Source: Sporolactobacillus shoreae
Lineage (GTDB): Bacteria > Bacillota > Bacilli > Bacillales > Sporolactobacillaceae
Direction: 5' to 3'
NCBI RefSeq assembly: GCF_004684935.1
Contig: NZ_SRJD01000019.1
Span: 1-61,711, forward strand
DNA length: 61,711 nucleotides
Shown here one piece after another: positions 7,329-18,920 of the stretch (position 1 is the first letter of the stretch; each line of letters opens with the position of its first letter). A program made the translations under genes and the position numbers. A model generated the notes under the pieces. The model did not search any database and was not told where the DNA came from. It saw only the letters and a program-made list of their open reading frames with translations.

Positions 7329-8069
7329 TTAATAGGTCACCCTCCAGAGTGTCAGACCGCACGCGGGGGCCGTTTGAGACGCTGCCTGCCGGTCCCTTCC
7401 TTCAATAATCGTCCGCACATGTTCAGGTGGAAATACCTCGGAGCCGACATCCAGCAGTGTCCCCGTAATAATACGGACCATCTGATACAGGAATCCGCTG
7501 CCGGCAATGCGGATGACCGTCTCACTGTTCTCTTCATCTACAATTTCCAGCCTGTAAATCGTCCTGACTTTATCCTTAACGCTTGTATTCGCCGCACAGA
7601 AGCAGGAAAAGTCATGGGTGCCTGTAATATATCCGGCAGCCTGATTCATTTTAGAGCGATCAAGCGGACGGGTGATGTGCCATGTATAAAGCCGGCGGAA
7701 CAGATCCGGTTCTTGCCGGGTTAATAAACGATAACGGTATTCTTTTTCCCGTACGCTATATCGCGCGTGAAAATCATCGGGTACCGTTTCGGTTTTCCTT
7801 ATACAGATGTCACCCGGCAGCAGACTATTCAGCGCCCGTGACCAGTTCTCCTCGGGAATGTTCAGCGGGCTTTCAAAGTGAAAGACCTGTCCGAAAGCGT
7901 GGACTCCGCTGTCCGTTCTGCCGGACGCCGTAATTTTTACCGGCTTCCCATGATGCATCCGGGAAAGTGCTGTTTCAATTTCTCCTTGAACCGTCCTTTT
8001 TCCGGGTTGCACCTGATAGCCAAAAAAATATGTTCCGTCATAGGAAACCGTGCATTTCATTTTTGCCAT
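7329..8069 (-). CDS. truA: tRNA pseudouridine(38-40) synthase TruA
   Basis: 246 residues, normal length. The catalytic aspartate is Asp53 in the motif GRTDSGVHA, and MVRIITGTLLDVG matches the family C-terminal domain. The enzyme makes pseudouridine at positions 38-40 in the anticodon arm of several tRNAs. It begins 4 bp after the ecfT stop, so it is translated as the last gene of the ecfA1-ecfA2-ecfT-truA transcript, as in B. subtilis. GGTGAG precedes the ATG. Confidence 0.96.
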   Translation of the reverse strand: MAKMKCTVSYDGTYFFGYQVQPGKRTVQGEIETALSRMHHGKPVKITASGRTDSGVHAFGQVFHFESPLNIPEENWSRALNSLLPGDICIRKTETVPDDFHARYSVREKEYRYRLLTRQEPDLFRRLYTWHITRPLDRSKMNQAAGYITGTHDFSCFCAANTSVKDKVRTIYRLEIVDEENSETVIRIAGSGFLYQMVRIITGTLLDVGSEVFPPEHVRTIIEGRDRQAASQTAPACGLTLWRVTY

Positions 8070-8073
8070 TTTC

Positions 8074-8880
8074 TCACCAGCATCCTGATACTCTGACCAG
8101 GATCAATATTGCGGCCAGAAGAGCCATGATCATCATCATGACCGTATCCCGCCGGTTCCAGACCAATTTATGAAGCCTCGTGCGGCCGGTGTCACCATGA
8201 TAACCCCGCGCCTCCATTGCCATTGCGAGATCCTCCGCCCGCTTGAACGCACTGACAAAAAGCGGGACGAGCAGTGGAACTATCGCCTTCATTCGGTTTT
8301 TCAAAGAGCCTGATGTAAAATCAGAGCCCCGTGCTGCCTGCGCCTTGATAATCTTCTCAGTTTCTTCCAGTAAGGTTGGAATAAAGCGCAGTGAAATAGA
8401 CATCATCAGCGCGAATTCATGTACCGGCAGCTTTATTTTTTTAAAAGGACTGAGCAGGTTTTCCATTCCATCTGTAATCTCCATGGGTGAAGTGGTCAGC
8501 GTCAGCAGCGTCGTTACCACGATAATGACCAGGATTCGAATGACGATAAAAACTGACTGGATCAACGCATTCTGATAGATATGAATCCAGCCGAGGCTAA
8601 GCAGCAGTCTGCCGCCCGAACTAAAAAAAAGATTTAGGAAAAAAGTGAACAGAATAATCACTAGTATCGATCGGAGGCCTCTGAATATAAAAGGCAATGA
8701 AATTCTTGATTCCAGAATTCCGGCGTAGCAAAACAGAAGCAGCACGATGTTCGCCAGCCAGCTGTTGGCCAAAAAAACAATAATGACAAAAAGAAAAACA
8801 CTGATCAGTTTCGAACGGGGATCTAGCCGATGCACGCGGGATTCCATCGGAACATATTGCCCGATCACCAGATTAAACAT
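8074..8880 (-). CDS. ecfT: ECF transporter transmembrane subunit EcfT
   Basis: About 268 residues, five or more predicted membrane helices, and the two coupling-helix motifs that grip the ATPases: AARGSDF and MEARGYHG, both with the conserved A-R-G. EcfT joins the two ATPases EcfA1/EcfA2 and swaps between vitamin-binding S components encoded elsewhere. ATG 8880 follows GGGGGTG and is preferred to a GTG three codons upstream. It overlaps the end of ecfA2 by 8 bp, a sign of translational coupling. Confidence 0.94.
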   Translation of the reverse strand: MFNLVIGQYVPMESRVHRLDPRSKLISVFLFVIIVFLANSWLANIVLLLFCYAGILESRISLPFIFRGLRSILVIILFTFFLNLFFSSGGRLLLSLGWIHIYQNALIQSVFIVIRILVIIVVTTLLTLTTSPMEITDGMENLLSPFKKIKLPVHEFALMMSISLRFIPTLLEETEKIIKAQAARGSDFTSGSLKNRMKAIVPLLVPLFVSAFKRAEDLAMAMEARGYHGDTGRTRLHKLVWNRRDTVMMMIMALLAAILILVRVSGCW

Positions 8881-9745
8881 GCGCGGCACCCCCGTTCAAA
8901 AGGTCAGCCACTCGATCCGCCGTCTCGGAAAGAGTAAACACCGGCCGCCCCTTCTCGAGCCCGAGTTTATCCGTCAACTTATCCAAAAAAACCATCGTTT
9001 CCGGAACATCGAGGCCCATGTTTCTCAGATCCTGTTCTCTCGAGAAGATTTCCTCAGGAGCGCCGGACATTTTGAGTTGGCCGGCCTCCATCACGAGAAT
9101 CTGGTCCGAATAGAGCGCCGCATCCCCCATATTATGTGTCACCATAATAATGGTCAGCTTTGAATTTTTATTCAGCTTGTGGAAAAGCTCCATAATTTCT
9201 TTCTGTCCATGCGGATCAAGACCGGCCGTCGGTTCATCCAGGATAATTACTTCCGGATGTACAGCCAGCACACCGGCAATTGCGACACGGCGCATCTGTC
9301 CTCCACTGAGATCGAAGGGAGAACGGTGCCAGAAGAGAGACGGAAGACCAACCAGAGTCAGACACTCCTCGGCTCTTTTCGTCGCCTCGGCCGCGGATAC
9401 ACCAAAATTCATCGGGCCAAAGCAAACATCTTTGATTGCCGTTTCCTCAAAAAGCTGGTGTTCCGGATACTGGAACACATATCCGACTCTGGCACGCAGA
9501 GGCTTCAGGTCCTGTTTCTTTTTTTGCGGTTCAATCACAAAATCACCGACACTAATCGAACCCGAGGAAGGCCTGAGTAAGCCGTTGATATGCTGAACCA
9601 AGGTCGATTTACCTGATCCGGTATGGCCGATAAGTGAGGTGAACGAACCGGAAGAAATCTTCAGACTGACGTGGTCCAATGCGGCCCGTTCAAATGGAGT
9701 TTTCGAATTATATATATGGGTCACATTGTTGAACGTAATGTCCAT
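8873..9745 (-). CDS. ecfA2: ECF transporter ATPase EcfA2
   Basis: A 290-residue ABC ATPase. Walker A is GHTGSGKST, the signature LSGGQMRR, Walker B VIILDEPTAGLD, and the switch His is in VTHNM. Together with EcfA1 it powers uptake of vitamins and trace metals through exchangeable S subunits. It overlaps ecfA1 by 25 bp and ecfT by 8 bp. The C-terminal extension beyond residue 230 is typical of EcfA. It is assigned EcfA2 rather than EcfA1 by position and by the PTAGLDP Walker B. Confidence 0.94.
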   Translation of the reverse strand: MDITFNNVTHIYNSKTPFERAALDHVSLKISSGSFTSLIGHTGSGKSTLVQHINGLLRPSSGSISVGDFVIEPQKKKQDLKPLRARVGYVFQYPEHQLFEETAIKDVCFGPMNFGVSAAEATKRAEECLTLVGLPSLFWHRSPFDLSGGQMRRVAIAGVLAVHPEVIILDEPTAGLDPHGQKEIMELFHKLNKNSKLTIIMVTHNMGDAALYSDQILVMEAGQLKMSGAPEEIFSREQDLRNMGLDVPETMVFLDKLTDKLGLEKGRPVFTLSETADRVADLLNGGAAHV

Positions 9746-10560
9746 AGTTCATTCACCAGATCTTCCTGAGTTAGTGCCGTGTCTTGGAGTGATATTCCCC
9801 TTTGATTCAAAAGTCTGCGCAGTTTGATTGCAAGCGGCAGATCAAGCCCGATCTTCTCCAGCAGCTCCGGCGTCTTAAAAATTTCCCTGGGACTCCCTTC
9901 ACGGACTACTTTCCCGCGATTCATAACAAGGATCCGGTCTGAGTTCACGGCCTCTTCCAGATCATGTGTAATTGACAGAACGGTTAGTCCATGTTCTTTA
10001 TTTAAGGTACGCATAGTCTTGATAATTTCTCTGCGGCCTTCCGGGTCAAGCATGGACGTCGCCTCATCCAGAATGACAATCAAAGGCTGCAGGGCAACGA
10101 TGCCCGCTATTGCCACGCGCTGCTTTTGCCCGCCCGACAATCTGTGCGGTTCACTATCCGCAAATTTTTCCATTTTAACGAGTCGAAGCGACTGAGCAAG
10201 CCGGTCGATCATTTTTTCACGGGGTATTCCGTGGTTTTCCATACCAAATGCGACATCATCCCTTACTGTAGCCCCGACGAACTGGTTGTCCGGGTTTTGA
10301 AAGACCATGCCGACAAGACGCCTGATTTCCCAGATATTAGTTTCATCTTTTGTGTCGAAACCGCCGACGCGTACAGAGCCCTTCTGCGGCACAATCAATC
10401 CGTTCAGGCATTTTGCGAGTGTCGACTTTCCCGAACCGTTATGTCCGATAATGGACAGCCATTCACCCTTATTGACTGAAAGTGTGACATCATCAAGAAC
10501 CCATGGATCGTCTTCCGCGTAAAAATACGAAACCCCGCTGACTTCAATAATCTTTTCCAT
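9721..10560 (-). CDS. ecfA1: ECF transporter ATPase EcfA1
   Basis: A 279-residue ABC ATPase and the first gene of the ECF operon. Motifs are Walker A GHNGSGKST, Q-loop FQNPDNQFVG, signature LSGGQKQR and Walker B VILDEATSMLDP, and the switch His is in SITHD. It forms an asymmetric heterodimer with EcfA2 under EcfT. In B. subtilis these genes follow rplQ; here an intrinsic terminator (10657-10699) separates them from the ribosomal operon, so expression probably depends on read-through or a local promoter that I could not define. Confidence 0.94.
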   Translation of the reverse strand: MEKIIEVSGVSYFYAEDDPWVLDDVTLSVNKGEWLSIIGHNGSGKSTLAKCLNGLIVPQKGSVRVGGFDTKDETNIWEIRRLVGMVFQNPDNQFVGATVRDDVAFGMENHGIPREKMIDRLAQSLRLVKMEKFADSEPHRLSGGQKQRVAIAGIVALQPLIVILDEATSMLDPEGRREIIKTMRTLNKEHGLTVLSITHDLEEAVNSDRILVMNRGKVVREGSPREIFKTPELLEKIGLDLPLAIKLRRLLNQRGISLQDTALTQEDLVNELWTLRSTM

Positions 10561-10656
10561 TCCTTGCTCTCCCCTCGGACTCAGCTCTTTCTATGTATCG
10601 GAAAATGCCTTGAGGGCATTCCGTTAACGCTCATCTTATCACTGTTGGCCGATTTG

Positions 10657-10699
10657 AAAAAAAGGCAGAAATCAGGTTCGACGGAACCAGGCTTCTGCC
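10657..10699 (-). terminator. Terminator at the end of the alpha operon
   Basis: On the minus strand GGCAGAAGCCTGGTTC and GAACCTGATTTCTGCC form a stem with three mismatches around a CGTC loop, followed by T7. It lies 16 bp after the rplQ stop. Confidence 0.75.
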
Positions 10700-10715
10700 C
10701 TCAAGCTTAATTTAA

Positions 10716-11081
10716 TTATTTAACCAATTCAAGAATTGCCAATTCCGCGCCGTCACCCTTGCGGGGGCCGACTTTCAGAACGCGAGTGTAACCGCCCTGA
10801 CGTTCTTCATAGCGTTTCGCAATATCATTGAACAGCTTCTGAATGGCGTTCTGGCTGACTTCCTCATCCGCAACTTCATTTCTGATAAATGCGGCTGCCT
10901 GTCTGCGGGCAGCGAGATCGCCACGCTTGGCGAGCGTGATCATCTTTTCGACGAACGGCTGAACTGCCTTTGCCTTGGAATGTGTTGTCTGAATCCGTTC
11001 ACTAATAATCAAATCGGTCGCCAGATCACGGAACAGCGCCTTTCTCGCAGCCGAGTCCCGACCCAGTTTTGCATATGCCAT
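10716..11081 (-). CDS. rplQ: 50S ribosomal protein L17
   Basis: 121 residues starting [20 protein letters not shown], the family N terminus. A longer in-frame start 48 bp upstream adds only basic low-complexity residues and is rejected; ATG 11081 has AGGAGGTAC upstream. L17 lies near the exit of the peptide tunnel. It is the last gene of the alpha operon, 80 bp after rpoA, and is followed by a terminator. Confidence 0.97.
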   Translation of the reverse strand: MAYAKLGRDSAARKALFRDLATDLIISERIQTTHSKAKAVQPFVEKMITLAKRGDLAARRQAAAFIRNEVADEEVSQNAIQKLFNDIAKRYEERQGGYTRVLKVGPRKGDGAELAILELVK

Positions 11082-11161
11082 GCACCTGTACCTCCTTTTT
11101 CCTGTCCTGATTCTTTCTTTTTTGCGCAAAAAAGAAAAATAATCACTTGTCTGTCAAAACA

Positions 11162-12106
11162 TTACTCTTCAATTCTCAGCCCGAGGCCAAGATCATTTAA
11201 CTTTTCTTCTACTTCTTCCAGAGACTTGCGGCCAAGATTCCTGACTTTCATCATATCTTCTTCAGATTTCTGAGTCAATTCCTGTACCGTATTGATGCCC
11301 GCGCGTTTCAGACAATTATAGGAACGCACAGACAGATCCAGTTCCTCAATCGTCATTTCGAGCACTTTCTCTTTTTTATCTTCTTCTTTTTCGATCATGA
11401 TCTCTGCTTTCTGAGCCTGATCGGTCAGACCGACAAAAATATTCAAGTGTTCGGAAAGAATCTTGGCGCCAAGCGAAACAGCTTCTTCAGGGCGGATGCT
11501 GCCGTCAGTCCATACATCAAGGGTCAGTTTGTCGTAGTTGGCTACCTGGCCGACTCTTGTTTTTTCAACTTGATAGTTTACACGCTGAATCGGTGTGTAA
11601 ATGGAATCAATCGGAATGACACCAATCGGCAGTTCATCTGATTTATTCCCCTCGGCAGGTACATATCCACGACCCTTTTTCGCCAGCATCCTTAAATGGA
11701 AATGCGCTGACTTATCCAGGGTTGCGATCTCCAGTTCCGGATTCAAAATCTCAACATCGCTGTCATGGATAATATCTGCAGCTGTCACTTTTCCTTCTCT
11801 TTGAACGTCGATTTCCAATGTCTTTTCTTCATCTGAATAGAGTTTCAAAGCGAGTTTCTTGATATTCAGAATGATCGCCGTTACATCCTCAACAACGCCT
11901 TCGATAGTGGAAAACTCGTGAAGCACAGTATCAAACTGAACTGTCGTAACAGCCGCGCCTGGAAGGGAAGAAAGTAAAATTCGACGTAAAGAATTACCCA
12001 GAGTCGTACCGTATCCACGTTCGAGCGGTTCTACAACAAACTTGCCGTAACTCCCATCATCTGCAAGTTCAACCGTATCGATCTTTGGCTTTTCGATCTC
12101 AATCAT
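11162..12106 (-). CDS. rpoA: DNA-directed RNA polymerase subunit alpha
   Basis: 314 residues, exactly the B. subtilis length, from [14 protein letters not shown]. The N-terminal dimerisation domain (1-228) includes [14 protein letters not shown] linker rich in Glu/Lys (about 229-245) leads to the C-terminal domain with [15 protein letters not shown] and [11 protein letters not shown], which contacts UP elements and activators. The start at 12106 follows GGAGGGTTC. The 166-bp gap after rpsK is long for this operon and AT-rich, so an extra promoter is possible but none is clear. Confidence 0.98.
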   Translation of the reverse strand: MIEIEKPKIDTVELADDGSYGKFVVEPLERGYGTTLGNSLRRILLSSLPGAAVTTVQFDTVLHEFSTIEGVVEDVTAIILNIKKLALKLYSDEEKTLEIDVQREGKVTAADIIHDSDVEILNPELEIATLDKSAHFHLRMLAKKGRGYVPAEGNKSDELPIGVIPIDSIYTPIQRVNYQVEKTRVGQVANYDKLTLDVWTDGSIRPEEAVSLGAKILSEHLNIFVGLTDQAQKAEIMIEKEEDKKEKVLEMTIEELDLSVRSYNCLKRAGINTVQELTQKSEEDMMKVRNLGRKSLEEVEEKLNDLGLGLRIEE

Positions 12107-12272
12107 CAAATAAGAACCCTCCTTCAAAACGTCGAAATGGTGACCAGACGGAGCTGGCCAGAATTTCCCGATATTATCTTCTTAAGGCTTACGGCTTGCT
12201 TCTTTCAATCGTCTCATCTGAATATAATAGTAGCATTATAAACAGATTGTTTTCAGACTATACGCAAGCAGA

Positions 12273-12665
12273 TCAGACGCGACGGCGTTTCGGCGGACGG
12301 CAGCCATTGTGTGGAATCGGAGTCACGTCGCGGATGGTCGTAACTTCCAGTCCGACAGCCTGAAGTGCACGAATCGCGGCTTCCCGGCCCGCACCCGGTC
12401 CTTTGACAGAAACTTCGACCGTCTTCATTCCACTGTCCAAAGCGCTTTTTCCCGCTGCTTCCGCAGCAGTCTGAGCTGCATACGGTGTCGACTTTCTTGA
12501 ACCTTTGAACCCAAGGCCGCCGGCACTTGCCCATGAAATCGCATTGCCGTGCGGATCTGTAATCGTAACAATCGTATTGTTGAATGTTGAGCGGATGTGA
12601 GCAATTCCATTTTCGATATTTCTCTTGATACGGCGTTTACGCGTTGTGCGTTGTTGTTTTGCCAT
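12273..12665 (-). CDS. rpsK: 30S ribosomal protein S11
   Basis: 130 residues with the core [20 protein letters not shown] and the C-terminal [12 protein letters not shown] of S11, which lines the platform near the E-site mRNA. The order rpsM-rpsK-rpoA is the standard alpha operon order. It starts 21 bp after rpsM. No unusual residues are seen. Confidence 0.98.
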   Translation of the reverse strand: MAKQQRTTRKRRIKRNIENGIAHIRSTFNNTIVTITDPHGNAISWASAGGLGFKGSRKSTPYAAQTAAEAAGKSALDSGMKTVEVSVKGPGAGREAAIRALQAVGLEVTTIRDVTPIPHNGCRPPKRRRV

Positions 12666-12686
12666 AGATGTTTAACCCTCCCTTAC

Positions 12687-13052
12687 TTATTTCTTCTTAT
12701 TTGCCATCGTGCGCTTAGGACCCTTACGCGTACGTGAATTATTTTTCGTGTTCTGTCCGCGCACCGGAAGACCCCGGCGGTGACGGATTCCTCTGTATGA
12801 TCCGATTTCAATAAGCCTCTTGATATTCAGAGAAACTTCACGGCGGAGGTCTCCCTCAACGCGGTAATGGTCAACGACTTCACGGATGCGTGTCTGCTCT
12901 TCTTCTGTCAGGTCACGCACACGTGTATCTTCGGAAACCTTTGCTTCCGCCAGAATTTTTTTAGCAGTCGTCAGTCCGATACCATAAATGTAAGTCAGAG
13001 AAATAACGACTCTTTTTTCTCTTGGAATATCGATACCTGCAATACGAGCCAT
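12687..13052 (-). CDS. rpsM: 30S ribosomal protein S13
   Basis: 121 residues beginning [20 protein letters not shown] with the helix-two-turns-helix region GLTTAKKIL. The basic C-terminal tail ([11 protein letters not shown]) reaches toward the P-site tRNA, and S13 forms intersubunit bridge B1. It follows rpmJ by 16 bp and has AAGGAGGTGC before the ATG. Confidence 0.98.
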   Translation of the reverse strand: MARIAGIDIPREKRVVISLTYIYGIGLTTAKKILAEAKVSEDTRVRDLTEEEQTRIREVVDHYRVEGDLRREVSLNIKRLIEIGSYRGIRHRRGLPVRGQNTKNNSRTRKGPKRTMANKKK

Positions 13053-13068
13053 GCGTTAAAGCACCTCC

Positions 13069-13182
13069 TTAACCTTGTCTTTGTTTATGCTTCGGATTTT
13101 CACAAATTACCATAACAACGCCTTTTCGACGGACAACCTTGCATTTTTCACACATTTTTTTAACTGATGGTCTGACTTTCAT
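13069..13182 (-). CDS. rpmJ: 50S ribosomal protein L36, zinc-binding (C+) form
   Basis: A 37-codon gene: [20 protein letters not shown] and onward, ending HKQRQG. The zinc ligands C11, C14, C27 and H32 are all present, so this is the zinc-containing form. It lies between infA and rpsM as in all Bacillales and has AAGGAGG upstream of the ATG at 13182. Confidence 0.95.
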   Translation of the reverse strand: MKVRPSVKKMCEKCKVVRRKGVVMVICENPKHKQRQG

Positions 13183-13220
13183 TGCTGAATCCTCCTTATA
13201 CACCGCAGAGCATCTCTTGG

Positions 13221-13439
13221 TTATTTATGTCTGAACGTAATACGGCCGCGTGACACATCATAAGGTGACAACTCAACAGTCACTTTATCACCCGGCAGGA
13301 TACGGATAAAATGCATGCGTATCTTTCCGGAGACATGAGCTAAAATCTTGTGGCCGTTTTCCAATTCCACACGAAACATTGCATTTGGCAGTGGTTCAAT
13401 GACGGTGCCTTCAACTTCAATGACATCTTCTTTAGCCAT
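13221..13439 (-). CDS. infA: Translation initiation factor IF-1
   Basis: 72 residues, [20 protein letters not shown] onward, the standard S1-type OB-fold length. IF-1 blocks the A site during initiation. The ATG at 13439 is used because it gives the exact family length. It overlaps the 3' end of the upstream KOW gene by 8 bp, which suggests coupled translation. An earlier in-frame start would add four non-conserved residues. Confidence 0.97.
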   Translation of the reverse strand: MAKEDVIEVEGTVIEPLPNAMFRVELENGHKILAHVSGKIRMHFIRILPGDKVTVELSPYDVSRGRITFRHK

Positions 13440-13755
13440 CGGCTGACTCACCCTTCCTTATATTACTGAAGCCTATGTCCAGATAATGAGCGATCGCAAA
13501 ACGAAGTTTTCCATTCGTGACACGACCTGTCTCACGTAAGCTTTTCTGAACTTCGACCGATACATACGACTGAAGATCAAGATGGCTGATGTTCTTCTTT
13601 TTTGCGTTGTCAAACTTTCGTCTGTCTCCATCAGCAATTTCAACCATACGGTGGTTAAGCAGACGCACAATCACAAAATAAGAACCGGTTTCTTTCCCTT
13701 TTAATACTTGAGCAAGCTGGCCGGGGACAGGCAGCGGAGCCTGATCACTACCCAT
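13432..13755 (-). CDS. KOW-domain RNA-binding protein (YbzG-like)
   Basis: About 107 residues, related to the L14e/KOW proteins encoded between map and infA in Bacillales. The N-terminal part ([20 protein letters not shown]) is a KOW-like beta-barrel; the middle is basic and likely binds RNA. Function is unknown; the conserved place in the spc/alpha cluster suggests a ribosome-linked role. ATG 13755 has AAGGTG seven bases upstream; a TTG one codon earlier is possible. Its 3' end overlaps infA, and the map pseudogene lies just upstream. Confidence 0.8.
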   Translation of the reverse strand: MGSDQAPLPVPGQLAQVLKGKETGSYFVIVRLLNHRMVEIADGDRRKFDNAKKKNISHLDLQSYVSVEVQKSLRETGRVTNGKLRFAIAHYLDIGFSNIRKGESADG

Positions 13756-13771
13756 CAATCATCACCTTCGC

Positions 13772-14100
13772 TTATTGCTTTGTCAAGATTTCATTGCCAT
13801 TTTTTGTAATGACGATTGTACGTGGAGCCTGTATGGAAGCATGCATACTGAGCACCGATACCGATGCTGATCATGCCCCCGTCTTTCAGATCATGGAATC
13901 CGGTAATGCCATGAGCCAGCTAATGATTCACAGATGTACAGTACAGTTTGAAAACCCGTCACAGCCCCTCTAAAAGATGACCTTACTCCTGCCTGATCGA
14001 GCGCTCTGCAAGTGCATCAAGCTCAATCGTCGAAACGCCGGGTCGAATCAATTGCCGAAGAGCTGCAGAGCCCCTGCGACGATTTCCCTCGTATATCGAA
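13772..14100 (-). pseudogene. map: Decayed methionine aminopeptidase gene (map)
   Basis: Between adk and the KOW gene, where map is found in relatives, the minus strand encodes scattered fragments of type I methionine aminopeptidase in different frames. They include REIVAGALQL, then IRPGVSTIELDALAERSIRQ with a stop after it, FRG..TGF, CTSVN, an in-frame stop, AHGITGFHDLKDG and GIGAQY, and finally RTIVITKNGNEILTKQ with the native stop at 13772-13774. The remnant is about 330 bp against about 750 bp for an intact gene. The central and metal-binding part (about residues 112-235) is deleted and several frameshifts and stops are present, so it cannot make an active enzyme. An intact paralogue must exist elsewhere. 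Confidence 0.88.
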
Positions 14101-14133
14101 TTTTATCGACTTTAAACCCGGTTTTCAACCGAA

Positions 14134-16105
<1,972 letters not shown>

Positions 16106-16106
<1 letters not shown>

Positions 16107-16546
16107 CAGATCACCTCAGTGTTTCCGCCTGCAGATTCAATAGCTTCCTTGGCAGAAGCAGAAAATTTAGTCGCCTTCACTGTTAATTTAGCTTCAAGTT
16201 TGCCTTCACCCAAAATCTTGACACCATCGTTCAGTTTCCTGATAACGCGTGTTTCAAGTAAAAGTTCCGGTGTGACTTCTGTCCCGTTTTCAAAGCGGTT
16301 GAGCTTTTCAACATTGACAATTGAATAGACTTTGCGTGTCGGGTTTTTAAATCCCTTCTTAGGCAGAGTCTGAAGTAAAGGCAGCTGTCCACCTTCAAAT
16401 CCCGGGCGGATATTGCCGCCTGAACGGGCCTTCTGTCCTTTTTGTCCTCGACCAGATGTTTTGCCAAGTCCGGAACCATAGCCGCGGCCCACTCTTTTTC
16501 TCGCAAAGCGGGAACCTTCAGCCGGTTTCAATTCATGGAGTTTCAT
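16106..16546 (-). CDS. rplO: 50S ribosomal protein L15
   Basis: 146 residues. The glycine- and basic-rich N-terminal extension ([20 protein letters not shown]) that threads into 23S rRNA is present, followed by the globular domain ending in [10 protein letters not shown]. It lies between rpmD and secY; its stop overlaps the secY start by one base. AAGGAGGTGCC precedes the ATG. Confidence 0.98.
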
Positions 16547-16579
16547 CTTGGCACCTCCTTGTTCTCAGTATGTTGCAGA

Positions 16580-16768
16580 TCAGTCATTCAGTTCGCGAAC
16601 AGCCAGCAAATGTGAGACCTTGCTGATCATTCCGCGGATTGAAGGATTATCTTCCTGAATGACTGTCTGATATGTTTTTCTAAGTCCCAATGTCCTGACC
16701 GTCACACGCTGTGATTCGGGACGGCCGATGACGCTGTGTTTGAGGGTGATTTCCAATTTCTTTGCCAT
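16580..16768 (-). CDS. rpmD: 50S ribosomal protein L30
   Basis: 62 residues: [20 protein letters not shown] onward, ending AVRELND. This is the short bacterial L30. It follows rpsE by 12 bp and precedes rplO in the normal spc order. Confidence 0.97.
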   Translation of the reverse strand: MAKKLEITLKHSVIGRPESQRVTVRTLGLRKTYQTVIQEDNPSIRGMISKVSHLLAVRELND

Positions 16769-16780
16769 TTTGTTCCCTCC

Positions 16781-17296
16781 TTATCCCAGCAATTCTTCAA
16801 CAGATTTACCGCGAAGTTTGGCAACATGTTCTGCCTGTTTCAGGTTCTTCAGACCTTCAACTGTGGCGCGAACCATGTTGATCGGATTATTCGAACCGAG
16901 CGACTTCGAAAGAATGTCCTTCAGTCCAGATAATTCGATTACGGCGCGGACAGGTCCGCCCGCAATAATACCGGTACCGGCAGATGCAGGTTTCAGGAGA
17001 ACACTTCCGGCACCTGAATGTCCAACAACTTGATGCGGGATCGTTGTGTTAACGATCGGGACATTAAATATATTTTTCTTGGCATCTTCAATCGCTTTCC
17101 TGATGGCTTCTGGCACTTCATGAGCCTTGCCCTGTCCGAAACCGACTCTGCCTTTTTTGTCACCGACAACAACCAGTGCTGCAAAACGGAAACGACGTCC
17201 GCCTTTCACAACCTTTGCAACACGGTTAATCGTCACGACACGTTCTTCAAACTCTGATTTATTACGATCTGATTTGTTGCGATCATTATTAGCCAT
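16781..17296 (-). CDS. rpsE: 30S ribosomal protein S5
   Basis: 171 residues with the dsRNA-binding-like N-terminal domain ([20 protein letters not shown]) and the [19 protein letters not shown] segment. S5 sits at the mRNA entry site and affects decoding accuracy; the loop where spectinomycin-resistance changes occur (VVKGGRRFR) looks wild type. The N terminus begins with a duplicated [11 protein letters not shown], a small tandem repeat. It follows rplR by 18 bp. Confidence 0.98.
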   Translation of the reverse strand: MANNDRNKSDRNKSEFEERVVTINRVAKVVKGGRRFRFAALVVVGDKKGRVGFGQGKAHEVPEAIRKAIEDAKKNIFNVPIVNTTIPHQVVGHSGAGSVLLKPASAGTGIIAGGPVRAVIELSGLKDILSKSLGSNNPINMVRATVEGLKNLKQAEHVAKLRGKSVEELLG

Positions 17297-17314
17297 GGAT
17301 TCCCCTCCTTATTT

Positions 17315-17677
17315 TTAGAATTTTAATCCGGCTTCCCGGGCACCGTCGGCAACAGCCTGGATGCGCCCGTGATAGAGATAACCGCTTCTGTCGAATACAA
17401 CGGTATCGATACCCTTATCCAGCGCGCGCTGTCCGATAAGTTCACCGACTTTTTTAGCGGCAGTAACATCGCTGCCCTTTTCAAGATCAAATGCTTTGTC
17501 AACTGATGAGGAAGATACGAGTGTAACGCCCTTTGTATCATCAATCAGCTGTGCATAGATATTTTTGGAAGAGCGGAAAACATTCAAACGTGGACGTTCG
17601 CTCGTTCCATTGATGCGATGACGGACATGAAGATGTCTTTTTTGGCGGATTGCATTCTTGTCCTTCTTAGTGATCAT
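17315..17677 (-). CDS. rplR: 50S ribosomal protein L18
   Basis: 120 residues: basic N terminus ([20 protein letters not shown]) and the C-terminal [20 protein letters not shown] motif. L18 carries 5S rRNA into the large subunit with L5. It follows rplF by 37 bp with AAAGGAG upstream. Confidence 0.98.
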   Translation of the reverse strand: MITKKDKNAIRQKRHLHVRHRINGTSERPRLNVFRSSKNIYAQLIDDTKGVTLVSSSSVDKAFDLEKGSDVTAAKKVGELIGQRALDKGIDTVVFDRSGYLYHGRIQAVADGAREAGLKF

Positions 17678-17714
17678 GCTTGAGTCGCTCCTTTCTACCT
17701 GACGTTTCGGTTAA

Positions 17715-18251
17715 TTACTTACCGGTCTTACCTTCCTTGCGGCGTACTTGCTCGCCCTCATAACGAATTCCCTTACCCTTGTAAGGCTCTGGTGAACGTA
17801 CGGAGCGGATGTTTGCTGCTACTTCTCCGACACGCTGCTTATCGATACCGCTGACGGATATTTTGTCATTACCTTCAACGTTAAGCTCAATTCCCTGTTC
17901 CGGAACAATTTCAACCGGATGAGAATAGCCGACATTTAGGACCAAATTCTTACCCTGCTTATTTGCGCGATAGCCGACACCGACCAGTTGAAGGTTCTTG
18001 GTAAAGCCCTTGGTTACACCTTCAACCATATTGCTGATCAGGCTGCTTGTCGTGCCGTGCAGTGCCCGATGCTGATTCGAATCATCCGGCCTTTCAACTT
18101 TGATCTCATTGTCTTCCTGCTTGATGATCATATCCGGGTGAAAAGTACGAGACATTTCTCCCTTTGGTCCTTTGACAGTCACTTTCTGACCTTCAAGGGT
18201 GACCGTGACACCTTCAGGAACAACTGTTGGTCTTAATCCAATACGGGACAT
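17715..18251 (-). CDS. rplF: 50S ribosomal protein L6
   Basis: 178 residues with two tandem L6 folds; the C-terminal signature [20 protein letters not shown] is intact. L6 lies near the factor-binding site and contacts the sarcin-ricin loop region. It follows rpsH by 27 bp. No anomaly is seen. Confidence 0.98.
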   Translation of the reverse strand: MSRIGLRPTVVPEGVTVTLEGQKVTVKGPKGEMSRTFHPDMIIKQEDNEIKVERPDDSNQHRALHGTTSSLISNMVEGVTKGFTKNLQLVGVGYRANKQGKNLVLNVGYSHPVEIVPEQGIELNVEGNDKISVSGIDKQRVGEVAANIRSVRSPEPYKGKGIRYEGEQVRRKEGKTGK

Positions 18252-18278
18252 GTGTACACCTCCAATCTAATTTCCTGC

Positions 18279-18677
18279 TTACCAAACGTATGCGAGGATT
18301 TCTCCGCCGACATTCTGCTGACGGGCTTCTTTATCTGTAACAATTCCCTTTGATGTCGAAACAATTGCAATACCGAGACCACCAAGCACTTTAGGCACTT
18401 CGTCTGCCTTTGCGTAAACGCGAAGTCCCGGCTTGCTGATCCTTTTCAGCCCTGAAATCACACGCTCTTTGTTTCCGCCGAATTTAAGGAACAGACGGAG
18501 TACACCCTGCTTGTCATCTTCTACGTATTCAACATCTTTGATGAAGCCTTCACGTTTCAGAATTTCAGCGATTTCTCTCTTTACCCTGGAACCTGGCAGC
18601 TCAATCTGTTCATGACGAACAATGTTCGCGTTACGAATGCGGGTCAGCATATCTGCAATAGGATCTGTCATGACCAT
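18279..18677 (-). CDS. rpsH: 30S ribosomal protein S8
   Basis: 132 residues, [20 protein letters not shown] at the N terminus and GEILAYVW at the C terminus, the rRNA-binding end of the family. In gamma-proteobacteria S8 represses the spc operon; whether it does here is not visible. It follows rpsN by 33 bp. Confidence 0.98.
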   Translation of the reverse strand: MVMTDPIADMLTRIRNANIVRHEQIELPGSRVKREIAEILKREGFIKDVEYVEDDKQGVLRLFLKFGGNKERVISGLKRISKPGLRVYAKADEVPKVLGGLGIAIVSTSKGIVTDKEARQQNVGGEILAYVW

Positions 18678-18710
18678 GCAAATCGACCTCCTTCCCTATC
18701 ACTTAAAATT

Positions 18711-18896
18711 TTACCAGCTGGACTTTTTGACACCGGGAATCTGTCCCTTGTGAGCCAGTTCACGGAAGCAAATTCTGCATAATTTGAATTTCCTGAGAAC
18801 CGAATGAGGACGTCCGCAGCGTTCACAGCGTGTATATTCCTGCACCTTGAATTTCTTAGGACGATGTGCGGATACAAGCATTGATGTTTTTGCCAA
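18711..18896 (-). CDS. rpsN: 30S ribosomal protein S14, zinc-binding (type Z)
   Basis: A 61-residue short S14 with all four zinc cysteines in CERCG and CRICF. The N-terminal [20 protein letters not shown] is a little different from B. subtilis but the rest is nearly identical. Located between rplE and rpsH as usual; AAGGAGGATATG precedes the ATG. Confidence 0.97.
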   Translation of the reverse strand: MAKTSMLVSAHRPKKFKVQEYTRCERCGRPHSVLRKFKLCRICFRELAHKGQIPGVKKSSW

Positions 18897-18920
18897 AATT
18901 CATATCCTCCTTATCGATGA

